From NCBI GenBank assembly GCA_910589315.1, contig CAJUTB010000041.1:1-22632 (forward strand): a stretch of 22,632 nucleotides of DNA, in the 5' to 3' direction. The notes beneath the pieces were generated by a model. It searched no databases. It worked only from the letters and a program-made list of their open reading frames with translations, and had not been told where the DNA came from. A program made the translations under genes and the position numbers. The DNA is from an uncultured Oscillibacter sp. (lineage in GTDB: Bacteria; Bacillota; Clostridia; Oscillospirales; Oscillospiraceae). Positions 13,801 through 20,923 of this stretch are shown here, piece after piece; the stretch's first letter is position 1, and each line of letters starts with the position of its first letter.

Positions 13801-16341
13801 TTATTGCGGGATTTCCTCCATCGTATAGCCCTCTACGATGTCGCCTTCCTTGATGTCGTTAAACTTCTCAATCGTCAGGCCGCACTCGTAGCCGCTGGCA
13901 ACTTCTTTCGCCGCGTCCTTGAATCTTTGCAAAGACGCAAGCTGGCCCTCATGAATCACAATGCCGTCACGCACAAGCCGTATTGAGCAATTGCGCACTA
14001 TCTTGCCGTCCTGCACGTAGCAGCCCGCCACAGTGCCCACGCCGGAAACCTTGTATGTCTGCCGTACTTCCGCATGGCCCAGCAACGCCTCCCGGAACTT
14101 CGGCGCAAGCATACCCTTCATCGCCGCCGTGATTTCGTCTATGCAGTCGTAAATTACCCGATACATCCGCATATCCACATTTTGACGGGCCGCGCCGTCT
14201 CTGGCCGCCGCGTCCGGCCGGACGTTAAAGCCTACGATGATCGCATTGGACGACGAGGCAAGCATCACGTCAGATTCATTCACCGCGCCAACGCCGCCGT
14301 GAATCACCCGCACGTTTACTTCCTCATTGGACAGCTTCTCCAGCGAAGCCTTCACCGCCTCTACGCTGCCCTGTACGTCGGCCTTGACAATCAATGCCAA
14401 TTCCTTCCGCTCGCCTGCTTGAATCTGATCAAACAAATTCTCCAGCGAAACCTTCTGCACCGGCGCGGCGGATTTCGCACGCTCCTCGGCCTTGCGCTGT
14501 TCCACCAGCTCCCGCGCCATGCGCTCGTCACTGACGGCAAAGAACGGACTGCCCGCTGTGGGAGCTTCGCTCAAGCCCGCAATCTCCACCGGCATGGACG
14601 GTCCCGCTTCCGCAAGCCGTCCGCCCTTATAGTCCAGCATCGTCCGCACGCGGCCGACGGCAGTGCCCGCTATGATGATATCGCCCTGCTTCAGCGTGCC
14701 ATTCTGCACCAGCAGCGTCGCTACAGGACCGCGGCCCTTATCCAGACGCGCTTCAATAACCGTACCCTGACCCGCCCGGTTCGGATTGGCTTTCAGTTCA
14801 GCCATTTCCGCCGTCAGCGTCACCATTTCCAGAAGGTTGTCAATGCCGATATTTTTCTTCGCAGAAATCTTGCAGCAAATGGTCTCGCCGCCCCAATCCT
14901 CGGGGACCAGCCCGTGTTCCGTGAGCTGCTGCATGACCTTATCCGGATTTGCATTTTCCTTGTCGATCTTGTTGATCGCCACAACAATCGGAATATTCGC
15001 CGCTTTGGCATGACTGATGGACTCAATGGTCTGCGGCATAATGCCGTCGTCGGCGGCAACCATCAAAATGGCGATATCCGTCACCATCGCGCCTCTGGCG
15101 CGCATGGACGTAAACGCTTCGTGGCCCGGCGTATCCAGGAACGTAATCGGTTTTCCGTTCACCTGCACCTGATACGCACCGATGTGCTGGGTAATGCCGC
15201 CCGCCTCGCCGGAGGCAACGGAGGTATTTCGGATGGTATCCAGCAATGAGGTTTTGCCATGGTCGACGTGGCCCATGACCACCACCACCGGCGCGCGGGG
15301 AATGAGGTCCTCGGGATTATCCTGCCGGTCGTCAATGAGCCGCTCCTCAATGGTAACGACGACTTCTTTTTCGACCTTGCAGCCCAGTTCCATCGCCACC
15401 AGCGCGGCGGTATCGTAGTCAATCAGCTGGCTCAGGGAGGCCATCACGCCGTTTTTCATCAGGCACTTGACCACTTCCGCACCGGTTTTCTTCATCCGGG
15501 AGGCCAGTTCGCCCACGGAGATTTCGTCGGGAATGGAGACTTTTACCGGAGCCTTTTTGGCAATCTCCAGCTGGAGACGGCGCATCCGCTCCTGTTCGTC
15601 CTGCCGCCGTTTATTGGAGAAGGCGGGACCGCCCCGCCGCTGCTGGCCGCTGCGAACCTTTTCCCGTCCGCTGCGCTGCTGACGCTGCATCCGTTCGCCC
15701 TGCTGGCCGCCCAGGGTTTCCAGGCGTTCGTCATACTTGGCGAGGTTCACGTCGCCGCCCTTGCGGGTGTCGACGATTTTTTTCTGCGGTACCCGGCTGG
15801 TCGGCGTTGCCGGTTTGCCCGCCGTGGAAACCGGTTTTGCATTCTGGCCCTGGGCCGGATTCTGCGCGGCCGCCGGTTTTTGACCGGTCCCGGCCTGCGG
15901 CTGTCCCGCCGGTCTCTGTCCGCCTTGTCCCTGTCCGGCAGGACGCGGCGTCTGCCCGGCGGCTTTCTGTCCAGCCCCCGCCGGCTGTCCAGACGCCGGT
16001 TTTTGGCCGGACGCCTGCGGCTGAGCGGGCTTCTGTCCTGCGCCGCCCGGTGCCTGCGCCGGTTTCTGCCCGGAGGGTTGAGCGGGCTTCTGCCCGGAGG
16101 CGGGAGCCGCCTCCGCCGTTTTGGCGGATTCTTGGTAGGTATCCTGGAAAATAACCTGGATGTCGGAAACCGGATTCTGCTGGGTAAGACAGTCAAAGAT
16201 AACGGAAAGCTCATGGTCCGTCAAAACCTGCATATGGTTTTTCGGCGCGGACGCATACTTGGTCAGAATTTCCGTAATGGTCTTGGTCGGGACGCCGAAA
16301 TCCTTTGCAACCTCATGCACTCTATATTTTTCAATAGCCAA
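13801..16341 (-). CDS. infB: Translation initiation factor IF-2
   Basis: An 846-residue GTPase that places fMet-tRNA on the 30S subunit and promotes subunit joining. Residues 1-52 are the first IF2-N module (IEKYRVHEVAKDFGVPTKTI). Residues about 75-168 are a low-complexity linker rich in Gly, Gln, Pro and Ala with repeated SGQKPAQ-like units. A basic stretch follows, then a second IF2-N module (268-322). The G domain shows GHVDHGKT (357-364), DTPGH (403-407), NKID (457-460) and SAK (493-495), followed by domains II-IV. The start is TTG at 16341: a TGA stop is the codon immediately before it in frame, and GAGGTG stands 6 bases upstream. A long hairpin (16368-16421) lies just before the binding site. 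Confidence 0.97.
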   Translation of the reverse strand: MAIEKYRVHEVAKDFGVPTKTITEILTKYASAPKNHMQVLTDHELSVIFDCLTQQNPVSDIQVIFQDTYQESAKTAEAAPASGQKPAQPSGQKPAQAPGGAGQKPAQPQASGQKPASGQPAGAGQKAAGQTPRPAGQGQGGQRPAGQPQAGTGQKPAAAQNPAQGQNAKPVSTAGKPATPTSRVPQKKIVDTRKGGDVNLAKYDERLETLGGQQGERMQRQQRSGREKVRSGQQRRGGPAFSNKRRQDEQERMRRLQLEIAKKAPVKVSIPDEISVGELASRMKKTGAEVVKCLMKNGVMASLSQLIDYDTAALVAMELGCKVEKEVVVTIEERLIDDRQDNPEDLIPRAPVVVVMGHVDHGKTSLLDTIRNTSVASGEAGGITQHIGAYQVQVNGKPITFLDTPGHEAFTSMRARGAMVTDIAILMVAADDGIMPQTIESISHAKAANIPIVVAINKIDKENANPDKVMQQLTEHGLVPEDWGGETICCKISAKKNIGIDNLLEMVTLTAEMAELKANPNRAGQGTVIEARLDKGRGPVATLLVQNGTLKQGDIIIAGTAVGRVRTMLDYKGGRLAEAGPSMPVEIAGLSEAPTAGSPFFAVSDERMARELVEQRKAEERAKSAAPVQKVSLENLFDQIQAGERKELALIVKADVQGSVEAVKASLEKLSNEEVNVRVIHGGVGAVNESDVMLASSSNAIIVGFNVRPDAAARDGAARQNVDMRMYRVIYDCIDEITAAMKGMLAPKFREALLGHAEVRQTYKVSGVGTVAGCYVQDGKIVRNCSIRLVRDGIVIHEGQLASLQRFKDAAKEVASGYECGLTIEKFNDIKEGDIVEGYTMEEIPQ

Positions 16342-16367
16342 TCAAAACACCTCGTTATATGCCGGTC

Positions 16368-16421
16368 CCCAATCCGTTTGAAAACCGCCAAGCCGTTCCG
16401 GCGGCTTTCAGACGGACTGGG
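16368..16421 (-). repeat. 22-bp inverted repeat in the infB leader
   Basis: Left arm 16368-16389 pairs with right arm 16400-16421 around a 10-base loop: 19 Watson-Crick pairs and 3 exceptions, two of which are G-U wobbles in the minus-strand RNA. It lies between the ylxQ stop and the infB binding site (nearest base 26 from the TTG). No T-run follows, so it is not a terminator. Such a length of continuous duplex could be an RNase III processing site or a structure controlling infB translation; both are inference. Confidence 0.85.
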
Positions 16422-16482
16422 CCCCGTAAATTTTAATGAAACGCAAGCCGGGATTTTCCACCGGTCGGCACGGCGCGGCACC

Positions 16483-17160
16483 TCAACGGCCTCCGCCCCG
16501 TCCCGGACCGCCGGAACGGCGTCCCGGCCCCCGGCCCGAACCATGGAAGGAACTCCCCCGCCGGTCAGAGGGGCGGGAACGGTTCTCCGTCTGTTTTCGG
16601 GAAAAACGGCCTTCTGCGGCGCGGGGCTTTCCCCGGTCCGGCCCCTCTTTCCCTGGAGGACGCTGGCTGCGTCCCGGCGGAGAATCCTTCCGGCGTTCCT
16701 CCGAACGTTTACCGCGTCCTTCCGGCGGGCGGGCCGGTCTTGGGCGGTTCCTTCCGGCCGTTTCCGGCGGCTTCCGGCGGGGCGTTTTCTTGCGTTCCGC
16801 CGCCCGGCGGACTTTCAGTTCCATACGCTCCGCCGCTTCGCCGTAAGCGTCCGGGTCCAGCGCTGCCAGCCGCTTGACAACGGCAGCCGCCAGCCCCAGG
16901 TCCGTCACCGCGGCCACTGCCGCCGTGCCCCGGCCCAGCGCGCCGCCCAGCTCCGCCTTGCTGAAGGGAATGGTCAGCCACAGGCAATGGCCTGCTTCCG
17001 CCAGATGCTCCGCATGGCGCAGAACGCTTCCCCCTGCGTCGGAGGCTGTCAGGAGCAGCCGGCACTCTCCGGCCCGCGCCGCCAGGGCCGCAGGCTCGTC
17101 GCCCACCGCCAGCCGTCCGCCCCGCAGGGCCAAGCCCAGCATGGATAAAACAGGATTCAT
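16483..17160 (-). CDS. ylxQ: YlxQ-type L7Ae ribosomal-like protein with long basic C-terminal tail
   Basis: A 225-residue protein. Residues 1-105 are an L7Ae/L30e fold: GLALRGGRLAVG, LLLTASDAGG, IPFSKAELGGALGRG and VAAVTDLGLA correspond to the RNA-binding YlxQ family, which binds kink-turn RNA in related proteins and is normally about 100 residues. Residues about 112-225 are a low-complexity tail dominated by Arg, Pro, Gly, Lys, Ser and Glu, ending in RGPGRRSGGPGRGGGR, resembling RGG/RG RNA-binding tails and predicted to be disordered. The start ATG at 17160 overlaps the ylxR stop (ATGA). The frame is closed by TGA at 16483, 141 bases before the infB start. The domain call is firm; the tail could be a real extension or reflect a lost stop codon, since tail codons show no frame check from conservation. 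Confidence 0.85.
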   Translation of the reverse strand: MNPVLSMLGLALRGGRLAVGDEPAALAARAGECRLLLTASDAGGSVLRHAEHLAEAGHCLWLTIPFSKAELGGALGRGTAAVAAVTDLGLAAAVVKRLAALDPDAYGEAAERMELKVRRAAERKKTPRRKPPETAGRNRPRPARPPEGRGKRSEERRKDSPPGRSQRPPGKEGPDRGKPRAAEGRFSRKQTENRSRPSDRRGSSFHGSGRGPGRRSGGPGRGGGR

Positions 17161-17429
17161 GTCTCGCCTCCCAACTCTGCCTCCATGGCGTCGTACACTT
17201 CCGGCGGGATGGCCGTCTCAAAGGCCCGCTCCAAGGCCCGGGACTTCCTGGCTCTTTTCAGGCACGCCACATCATGACAGACATACGCGCCCCGTCCAGG
17301 TTTTTTTCCGCCGAAATCCAGGCTGACCGCCCCCTCGGGGGAACGCACCACCCGCAGCAGAATTTTTTTCTCCTTCATCTCCCGGCAGCCTACACACTGC
17401 CGGAGAGGAATCTTTTTTTGCTTGGGCAT
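17157..17429 (-). CDS. ylxR: YlxR / RnpM RNA-binding protein (DUF448)
   Basis: A 90-residue protein of the nusA-infB operon. Family marks are RQCVGCREMKEKKILLRVV, DFGGKKPGRGAYVC and CLKRARKSRALERAF. Structures of the family show an RNA-binding fold with a GRGA(Y/W) motif, and the Bacillus member has been described as an RNase P modulator (RnpM). The start ATG at 17429 has only a weak purine-rich region upstream, so expression is probably tied to nusA, whose stop is 108 bases before it. The end overlaps ylxQ by 4 bases. Confidence 0.94.
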   Translation of the reverse strand: MPKQKKIPLRQCVGCREMKEKKILLRVVRSPEGAVSLDFGGKKPGRGAYVCHDVACLKRARKSRALERAFETAIPPEVYDAMEAELGGET

Positions 17430-17458
17430 TTCATAAGGCCGCCCTTCTTTTTGGAATG

Positions 17459-17520
17459 GACCATGAATTCCGCAGCGCTTACAGAAGCCGGTTTTTCTGC
17501 CTCAGCAACTGTTCATGGTC
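17459..17520 (-). repeat. 9-bp inverted repeat between nusA and ylxR
   Basis: GACCATGAA (17459-17467) is matched by its exact complement at 17512-17520; within the 44-base loop a CAGAA/TTCTG pair allows a second short stem. It fills most of the nusA-ylxR spacer. There is no T-run, so this is not an obvious terminator. It may be chance, or a weak RNA structure. Confidence 0.5.
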
Positions 17521-17537
17521 AACTTTTCAGCGATTCG

Positions 17538-18728
17538 TTACATCCCGGCGTCCGTCTCTCCGCCTTCGGTGATCTCATAAGGAAGCTCCGCCGCATCTTC
17601 ACCGGCATCCTCCTCCGCGGGTTCGTCCGCCACAGGCTCCTGGTAGCTCTCGGGCTTGATATCGATTTTGTAGCCGGTGAGCCGGGCCGCAAGACGGGCG
17701 TTCTGGCCCTCCTTGCCAATGGCCAAAGACAGCTGGTCGTCCGGCACCAGACAGCGGCAGGCCTTGCCCTCGGGTTCCATCCGCACCTCCACCACGTCGG
17801 CGGGAGCCAGGGCGGCGGCGATGAATTCGGCGGGGTCCTCGCTGTACTTGATGATGTCGATTTTCTCTCCCCGCAGCTCGTCGACAATTCCGGCCACCCG
17901 CTGGCCTCTGGGGCCAACGCACGCGCCTATGGGGTCAATGTTTTCGTCGGAAGACCAGACGGCCATTTTCGTCCGGCTTCCAGCCTCCCGGGCGATGGAC
18001 TTGACTTCAACGATGCCGTCGAAAATCTCCGGGACCTCCAATTCAAAGAGCCGCTTCACCAGACCAGGATGGGTCCGGGAGATCAGCACCTGGGGGCCGC
18101 GGGTGGAACGCCGCACGTCCACCACGTAAACCTTGATGTGCATCCCTTCTTCCAGGGGTTCGCCGGGCACCTGCTCTCCAGCCAGAAGCAACGCCTCGGT
18201 GGACTCCGAACCGGTGCCGATGCGGAGGGATGCGGCGTCGTTTCGAGGGTCTATGCGGGTGACGACGCCGGTGAGAATCTCATGCTGTTTGGAGTTGAAC
18301 TCGTCGTAAACCATGCCGCGTTCGGCTTCCCGCAGGCCCTGAATGATGACCTGTTTTCCATTTCCGGCGGCAATGCGTCCGAATTCCATCTTGTCTACGG
18401 GGAAATTGATCACGTCTCCGATCTCATACCGGGCGGACATGGCTTTAGCTTCTTCCAAGGGCACTTCGTTGAAGGGGTCGACATAATCTTCCTCGTCGAC
18501 GACCACCTTCTGCACGAACATCCGGAGATCACGGTGCTCCTCGTCCACATCCACAATCACGTTTTCCACGTCCGTATGATCCCGCTTATAGGCGGTGGTG
18601 ATGGCCTGAATGATTTTATCCATCATGAAGGAGCGGGGAATATTGCGTTCTTTTTCCAGCAGCTCCAGGGCGGCAAAAATTTCCCCGGGATTCATGCCCG
18701 CTGGTTCCTTCTGTTTTTTGCCTTTCAT
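17538..18728 (-). CDS. nusA: Transcription termination/antitermination factor NusA
   Basis: A 396-residue RNA polymerase-binding factor affecting pausing, termination and antitermination. Domains in order: an N-terminal polymerase-binding region (GEIFAALELLEKERNIPRS, then YKRDHTDVENVIVDVDEE), an S1 domain from about 132 (GVVTRIDPRNDAASLRIG region), KH1 with SIAREAGSRTKMAV, DPIGACVGPRGQRV, and KH2 with LSLAIGKEGQNARLAARLTG (about 331-350). A short acidic tail ends the protein. The start ATG at 18728 has AAGGAG 8 bases upstream; an internal Met12 is where many homologues begin and remains possible. rimP lies 33 bases upstream, the usual order. Confidence 0.96.
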   Translation of the reverse strand: MKGKKQKEPAGMNPGEIFAALELLEKERNIPRSFMMDKIIQAITTAYKRDHTDVENVIVDVDEEHRDLRMFVQKVVVDEEDYVDPFNEVPLEEAKAMSARYEIGDVINFPVDKMEFGRIAAGNGKQVIIQGLREAERGMVYDEFNSKQHEILTGVVTRIDPRNDAASLRIGTGSESTEALLLAGEQVPGEPLEEGMHIKVYVVDVRRSTRGPQVLISRTHPGLVKRLFELEVPEIFDGIVEVKSIAREAGSRTKMAVWSSDENIDPIGACVGPRGQRVAGIVDELRGEKIDIIKYSEDPAEFIAAALAPADVVEVRMEPEGKACRCLVPDDQLSLAIGKEGQNARLAARLTGYKIDIKPESYQEPVADEPAEEDAGEDAAELPYEITEGGETDAGM

Positions 18729-18761
18729 CGTTGATTCTCCTTACTGTCAGATTGTAACGCC

Positions 18762-19223
18762 TTAGAATTCCACCCGCAGGCGGACCAGGGCGACATCCTT
18801 TTTTTCCAAAATGCGGGGGCCGTCCGGCAGGGCGACGGTCACGGCCCCGGAGGACGCGTCGTAAGCCGACAGGGTTCCGGCCAATTCCTTCCGGCCCTCA
18901 ATGGGGCGGTAGAGCTTCACCAGCACGGGACTGCCCAGGAACCGCTGGAAATCACCGGGACGCTTCAGCGACCGTTCCGCCCCGGCCGAGCCGACCTCCA
19001 GCGTATAACTGCCCTCGATGGGGTCGGCCTCGTCCAGCAGGTCGGAGAGCTTCCGGGAAACGGCCTCACAGTCCAGAATATCCACGCCGCCCTCTTTGTC
19101 CAGCAAAACCCGGAGATACCAGGTCCCGCCCTCCTTGACGTACTCCACGTCCCACAAGGTACAGCCCGCCTCCGCGATAGCTGGCGCAGCCAGTTCGGCG
19201 GTCAGCTCGGTGATTTTTTTCAT
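18762..19223 (-). CDS. rimP: Ribosome maturation factor RimP
   Basis: A 153-residue factor for 30S subunit assembly, first gene of the operon. It has the usual pattern: an N-terminal domain with GCTLWDVEYVKEGGTWYLRV and LLDKEGGVDILDCEAVSR, and a C-terminal SH3-like domain with FLGSPVLVKLY and ILEKKDVALVRL. The highly conserved SSPGLDRPL-like stretch reads here as GSAGAERSLKRP (residues 78-89): the proline is Ala, and the central residues are changed. Length and context are normal, so it is probably functional. The start ATG at 19223 has AGGAGG just upstream, and a promoter lies about 115 bases ahead. Confidence 0.94.
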   Translation of the reverse strand: MKKITELTAELAAPAIAEAGCTLWDVEYVKEGGTWYLRVLLDKEGGVDILDCEAVSRKLSDLLDEADPIEGSYTLEVGSAGAERSLKRPGDFQRFLGSPVLVKLYRPIEGRKELAGTLSAYDASSGAVTVALPDGPRILEKKDVALVRLRVEF

Positions 19224-19256
19224 GCACGTCCTCCTGTGCTTTTCTGAATTTCAGCC

Positions 19257-19313
19257 GGGTGAAAAAGCCAATAAGAAAGAGCGGACCCGCGGCCCACTCC
19301 CAATTTCTCACCC
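19257..19313 (-). promoter_or_regulatory. Leader hairpin of the rimP-nusA-infB operon
   Basis: In the transcript from the promoter at 19337-19365, bases 19313-19304 can pair with 19266-19257: a 10-bp stem with one G-U enclosing about 37 bases, in which a small GC hairpin around CCGCGGGTCCGC is possible. The leader is about 105 bases. No known riboswitch pattern was recognised. Confidence 0.45.
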
Positions 19314-19336
19314 TACTACCATACTCTAACATATGC

Positions 19337-19365
19337 AATATACCACACTTCCCCTGAAAGTGCAA
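19337..19365 (-). promoter_or_regulatory. Promoter of the rimP-nusA-infB operon (extended -10)
   Basis: On the minus strand TTGCAC (19360-19365), a 17-base spacer and TATATT (19337-19342) with TGG just before it, an extended -10. Transcription would start near 19330. No other convincing promoter is seen before rimP. Confidence 0.75.
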
Positions 19366-19469
19366 GCATTTCTTTGCGGAAAGGCCCTGACGGTACAAAT
19401 TCCGCTGTCAGAATCCAGGGGGTACGCTTTTGCCGGAGCTTTCATAAAATGGACGGAGGAGGAATCGCC

Positions 19470-20210
19470 ATGCCTATTATTTATTTGAGTCCCTCAACGC
19501 AGGAATGGAACCAGTATGTAACCGGAAGCGGCTCGGAGGAATATAACATGAACCTCCTGGCGGACGCGCTCATCCCCTATCTGGTCTCCAACGGCATTCA
19601 ATACAAACGCAACCGTCCGGAGATGACTGCGGGTTCGTCCATCCGGGAGGCAAACCAGGGGGATTATGACTTTTACCTCGCCCTTCACTCCAACGGCGCG
19701 CCGGAAGGCCGTTACGGCGAAGAACGGGGCATCATTGCCTTTTACTACCCCGGAAGCGCACAGGGCCAGCGCGCGGCGGAGCTGATCGCCGCAGAGCTGC
19801 GCAAAATTTACCCGCTGCCGAACAAGGTGACTACCCGCTCCACCACCACCCTGGGGGAAGTCCGCCAGCCAAAAGCCCCCGCTGTGCTGGTGGAAATCGG
19901 CTACCATGACAACTATTCCGACGCCCAGTGGGTGGAAGGCCATATGGACGCCATTGCCCAGCAGCTCGCCCGTGCGCTGACGGAGTTTTTCGGCCTGCCC
20001 TTCATCTATCCCATGGACCCGATTGCCGGTACGGTGCGGGTCAACTATGGTACGCTGAACCTGCGGAGCTACCCCGCCCCTACCGGCAAAATCCTTGCCA
20101 ATCTCCCCAACGGGGCCTCTGTAACGGTCTACGGCGAGTGGCAGGGCTGGTATGTGGTCCACTACGGCGATCTGGTCGGCTACGCCGCCGCGGCCTTTAT
20201 CGACACCTGA
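19470..20210 (+). CDS. N-acetylmuramoyl-L-alanine amidase (Amidase_3 type) with C-terminal SH3b domain
   Basis: A 246-residue probable cell-wall hydrolase. Residues 1-175 look like the zinc amidase fold: EEYNMNLLADAL carries the glutamate ligand (Glu23 or 24), ALHSN the histidine His73, and VEIGYHDN the catalytic Glu142. The usual opening D-P-G-H, with the first zinc histidine, is replaced by SPSTQEWN, leaving Thr10/Gln11 at that place. Residues 188-245 are a bacterial SH3 domain (VNYGTLNLRSYPAP, WQGWYVVHYGDLVGYA) that binds wall material. There is no signal peptide, as in phage endolysins and the mother-cell lysin CwlC. ATG 19470 is chosen because GGAGGAGGA lies 7 bases upstream; the frame continues 32 codons further back without a site. 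The gene stands alone, divergent from rimP. Confidence 0.85.
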   Translation: MPIIYLSPSTQEWNQYVTGSGSEEYNMNLLADALIPYLVSNGIQYKRNRPEMTAGSSIREANQGDYDFYLALHSNGAPEGRYGEERGIIAFYYPGSAQGQRAAELIAAELRKIYPLPNKVTTRSTTTLGEVRQPKAPAVLVEIGYHDNYSDAQWVEGHMDAIAQQLARALTEFFGLPFIYPMDPIAGTVRVNYGTLNLRSYPAPTGKILANLPNGASVTVYGEWQGWYVVHYGDLVGYAAAAFIDT

Positions 20211-20234
20211 CTATTTTTTTCGCAGAACCGCAAA

Positions 20235-20278
20235 AGCGGGCAATCCTTGACTTGGATTGCCCGCTCGTTTGCTTTTTT
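20235..20278 (+). terminator. Bidirectional terminator between amidase and Cys/His-rich gene
   Basis: A perfect 12-bp stem (20235-20246 with 20254-20265, loop of 7) is followed by a T-rich tail with six T at 20273-20278. On the minus strand four T follow the stem, so it can also serve the convergent Cys/His-rich gene. Confidence 0.85.
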
Positions 20279-20298
20279 AATAAGAAAGACGCCGCTTA

Positions 20299-20889
20299 TT
20301 ACCGGTGGCACTTGCGATAAGACCACGCGGCGCAGTTGCTTTCGCAGAAGCCGTTTGCATGATGATTGCCGCAATAGGTCACGCCGTCATGGACATGACG
20401 GCCCCCCAGTGTGCAGCCCTCCACGGTGCAAAGCGCGTAACAGGTTCCGTCGCAGAAACCCGCCGCATGAGCGTTGCCGCAGTACGTTACGCCGTCATGC
20501 GTATGACGGCCGGCCTGCGTGCAGCCCTCCGCGGCGCAAAGCGCGTAACAGGTTCCGTCGCAGAAGCCCGCCGTATGAGCGTTGCCGCAGTACGTTACGC
20601 CGTCATGAACGTGACGGCCTGCCTGCCCGCAGCCCTCCACAGGGCAAAGCGCGCAGCAGCTTCCAGCGCAGACCGCACCCGGATGATAGGCGCAGGTATG
20701 GCTGTGCGTGCCTGAAACCGCACACCCTCTATAACCGCAGGCCGGGACCGGCGCGGCATTGTATCCGCCGCAGTATCCGCCTCCGTGACCGCCGCCATGA
20801 TGTCCGCCATGGGCAAACGCCGGAACTGCCAGCAGAACCGCCAGCAAGTAGCACAGCAGCACAACGGCAAACATCTTTTTCCTCTGCAT
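20299..20889 (-). CDS. Secreted Cys/His-rich tandem-repeat protein, unknown function
   Basis: A 196-residue protein I cannot assign to a named family. Residues 1-26 are a signal peptide ending AVPAFA. A Gly/His-rich segment (HGGHHGGGHGGGYCGG, 27-42) follows. The remainder is four units of about 36 residues: a diverged one (47-82), two close copies (83-118, 119-154) and a modified last one (155-190). The consensus is EGC-x3-GRHxHDGVTYCGNxHAxGFC then DGTCYALC: five cysteines and three histidines per unit. The spacing suits metal binding or disulfides. The start ATG at 20889 is 9 bases after AGGAGG (20899-20904); two earlier ATGs overlap or crowd that site. It has its own strong promoter with a palindrome in the leader. 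Being exported, it may bind metals or stiffen an envelope or spore layer, but that is a guess. Confidence 0.85.
   Translation of the reverse strand: MQRKKMFAVVLLCYLLAVLLAVPAFAHGGHHGGGHGGGYCGGYNAAPVPACGYRGCAVSGTHSHTCAYHPGAVCAGSCCALCPVEGCGQAGRHVHDGVTYCGNAHTAGFCDGTCYALCAAEGCTQAGRHTHDGVTYCGNAHAAGFCDGTCYALCTVEGCTLGGRHVHDGVTYCGNHHANGFCESNCAAWSYRKCHR
20320..20751 (-). repeat. Four 108-base tandem repeats within the Cys/His-rich gene
   Basis: Units at 20644-20751 (diverged), 20536-20643, 20428-20535 and 20320-20427. The two middle units differ at about 12 of 108 bases, pointing to recent duplication, while the outer units are more diverged. The repeat is in frame, so copy number could change without breaking the protein. 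Confidence 0.88.
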
Positions 20890-20904
20890 GATCATCGACC
20901 TCCT

Positions 20905-20919
20905 GAACATTCAATGTTC
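20905..20919 (-). promoter_or_regulatory. Perfect palindrome in the leader of the Cys/His-rich gene, candidate operator
   Basis: GAACATTCAATGTTC is a perfect 7-bp inverted repeat around one base. It lies between the -10 box (20924-20929) and the AGGAGG site (20899-20904), at about the transcription start. This placement suits a repressor operator; a short RNA hairpin abutting the ribosome binding site is the alternative. Confidence 0.6.
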
Positions 20920-20923
20920 TTAG

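Noticed and set aside
15259..17148. Open frame of 629 codons on the plus strand
   Set aside because: It is antisense to infB, ylxQ and their spacer, has no ribosome binding site, and its Arg-rich peptide is what the opposite strand of a GC-rich gene produces. infB and ylxQ are certain.
17274..18734. Open frame of 486 codons on the plus strand
   Set aside because: It is antisense to nusA and ylxR, both clearly identified, and shows no domain or start signal.
20320..20751. Tandem repeats as a possible CRISPR array
   Set aside because: Units are 108 bases, directly adjacent without spacers, and in frame within a clear secreted-protein gene.
20905..20919. LexA (SOS) box in the palindrome GAACATTCAATGTTC
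   Set aside because: The Bacillus-type box needs four bases between GAAC and GTTC; here there are seven. The palindrome is kept as an operator for an unknown regulator.
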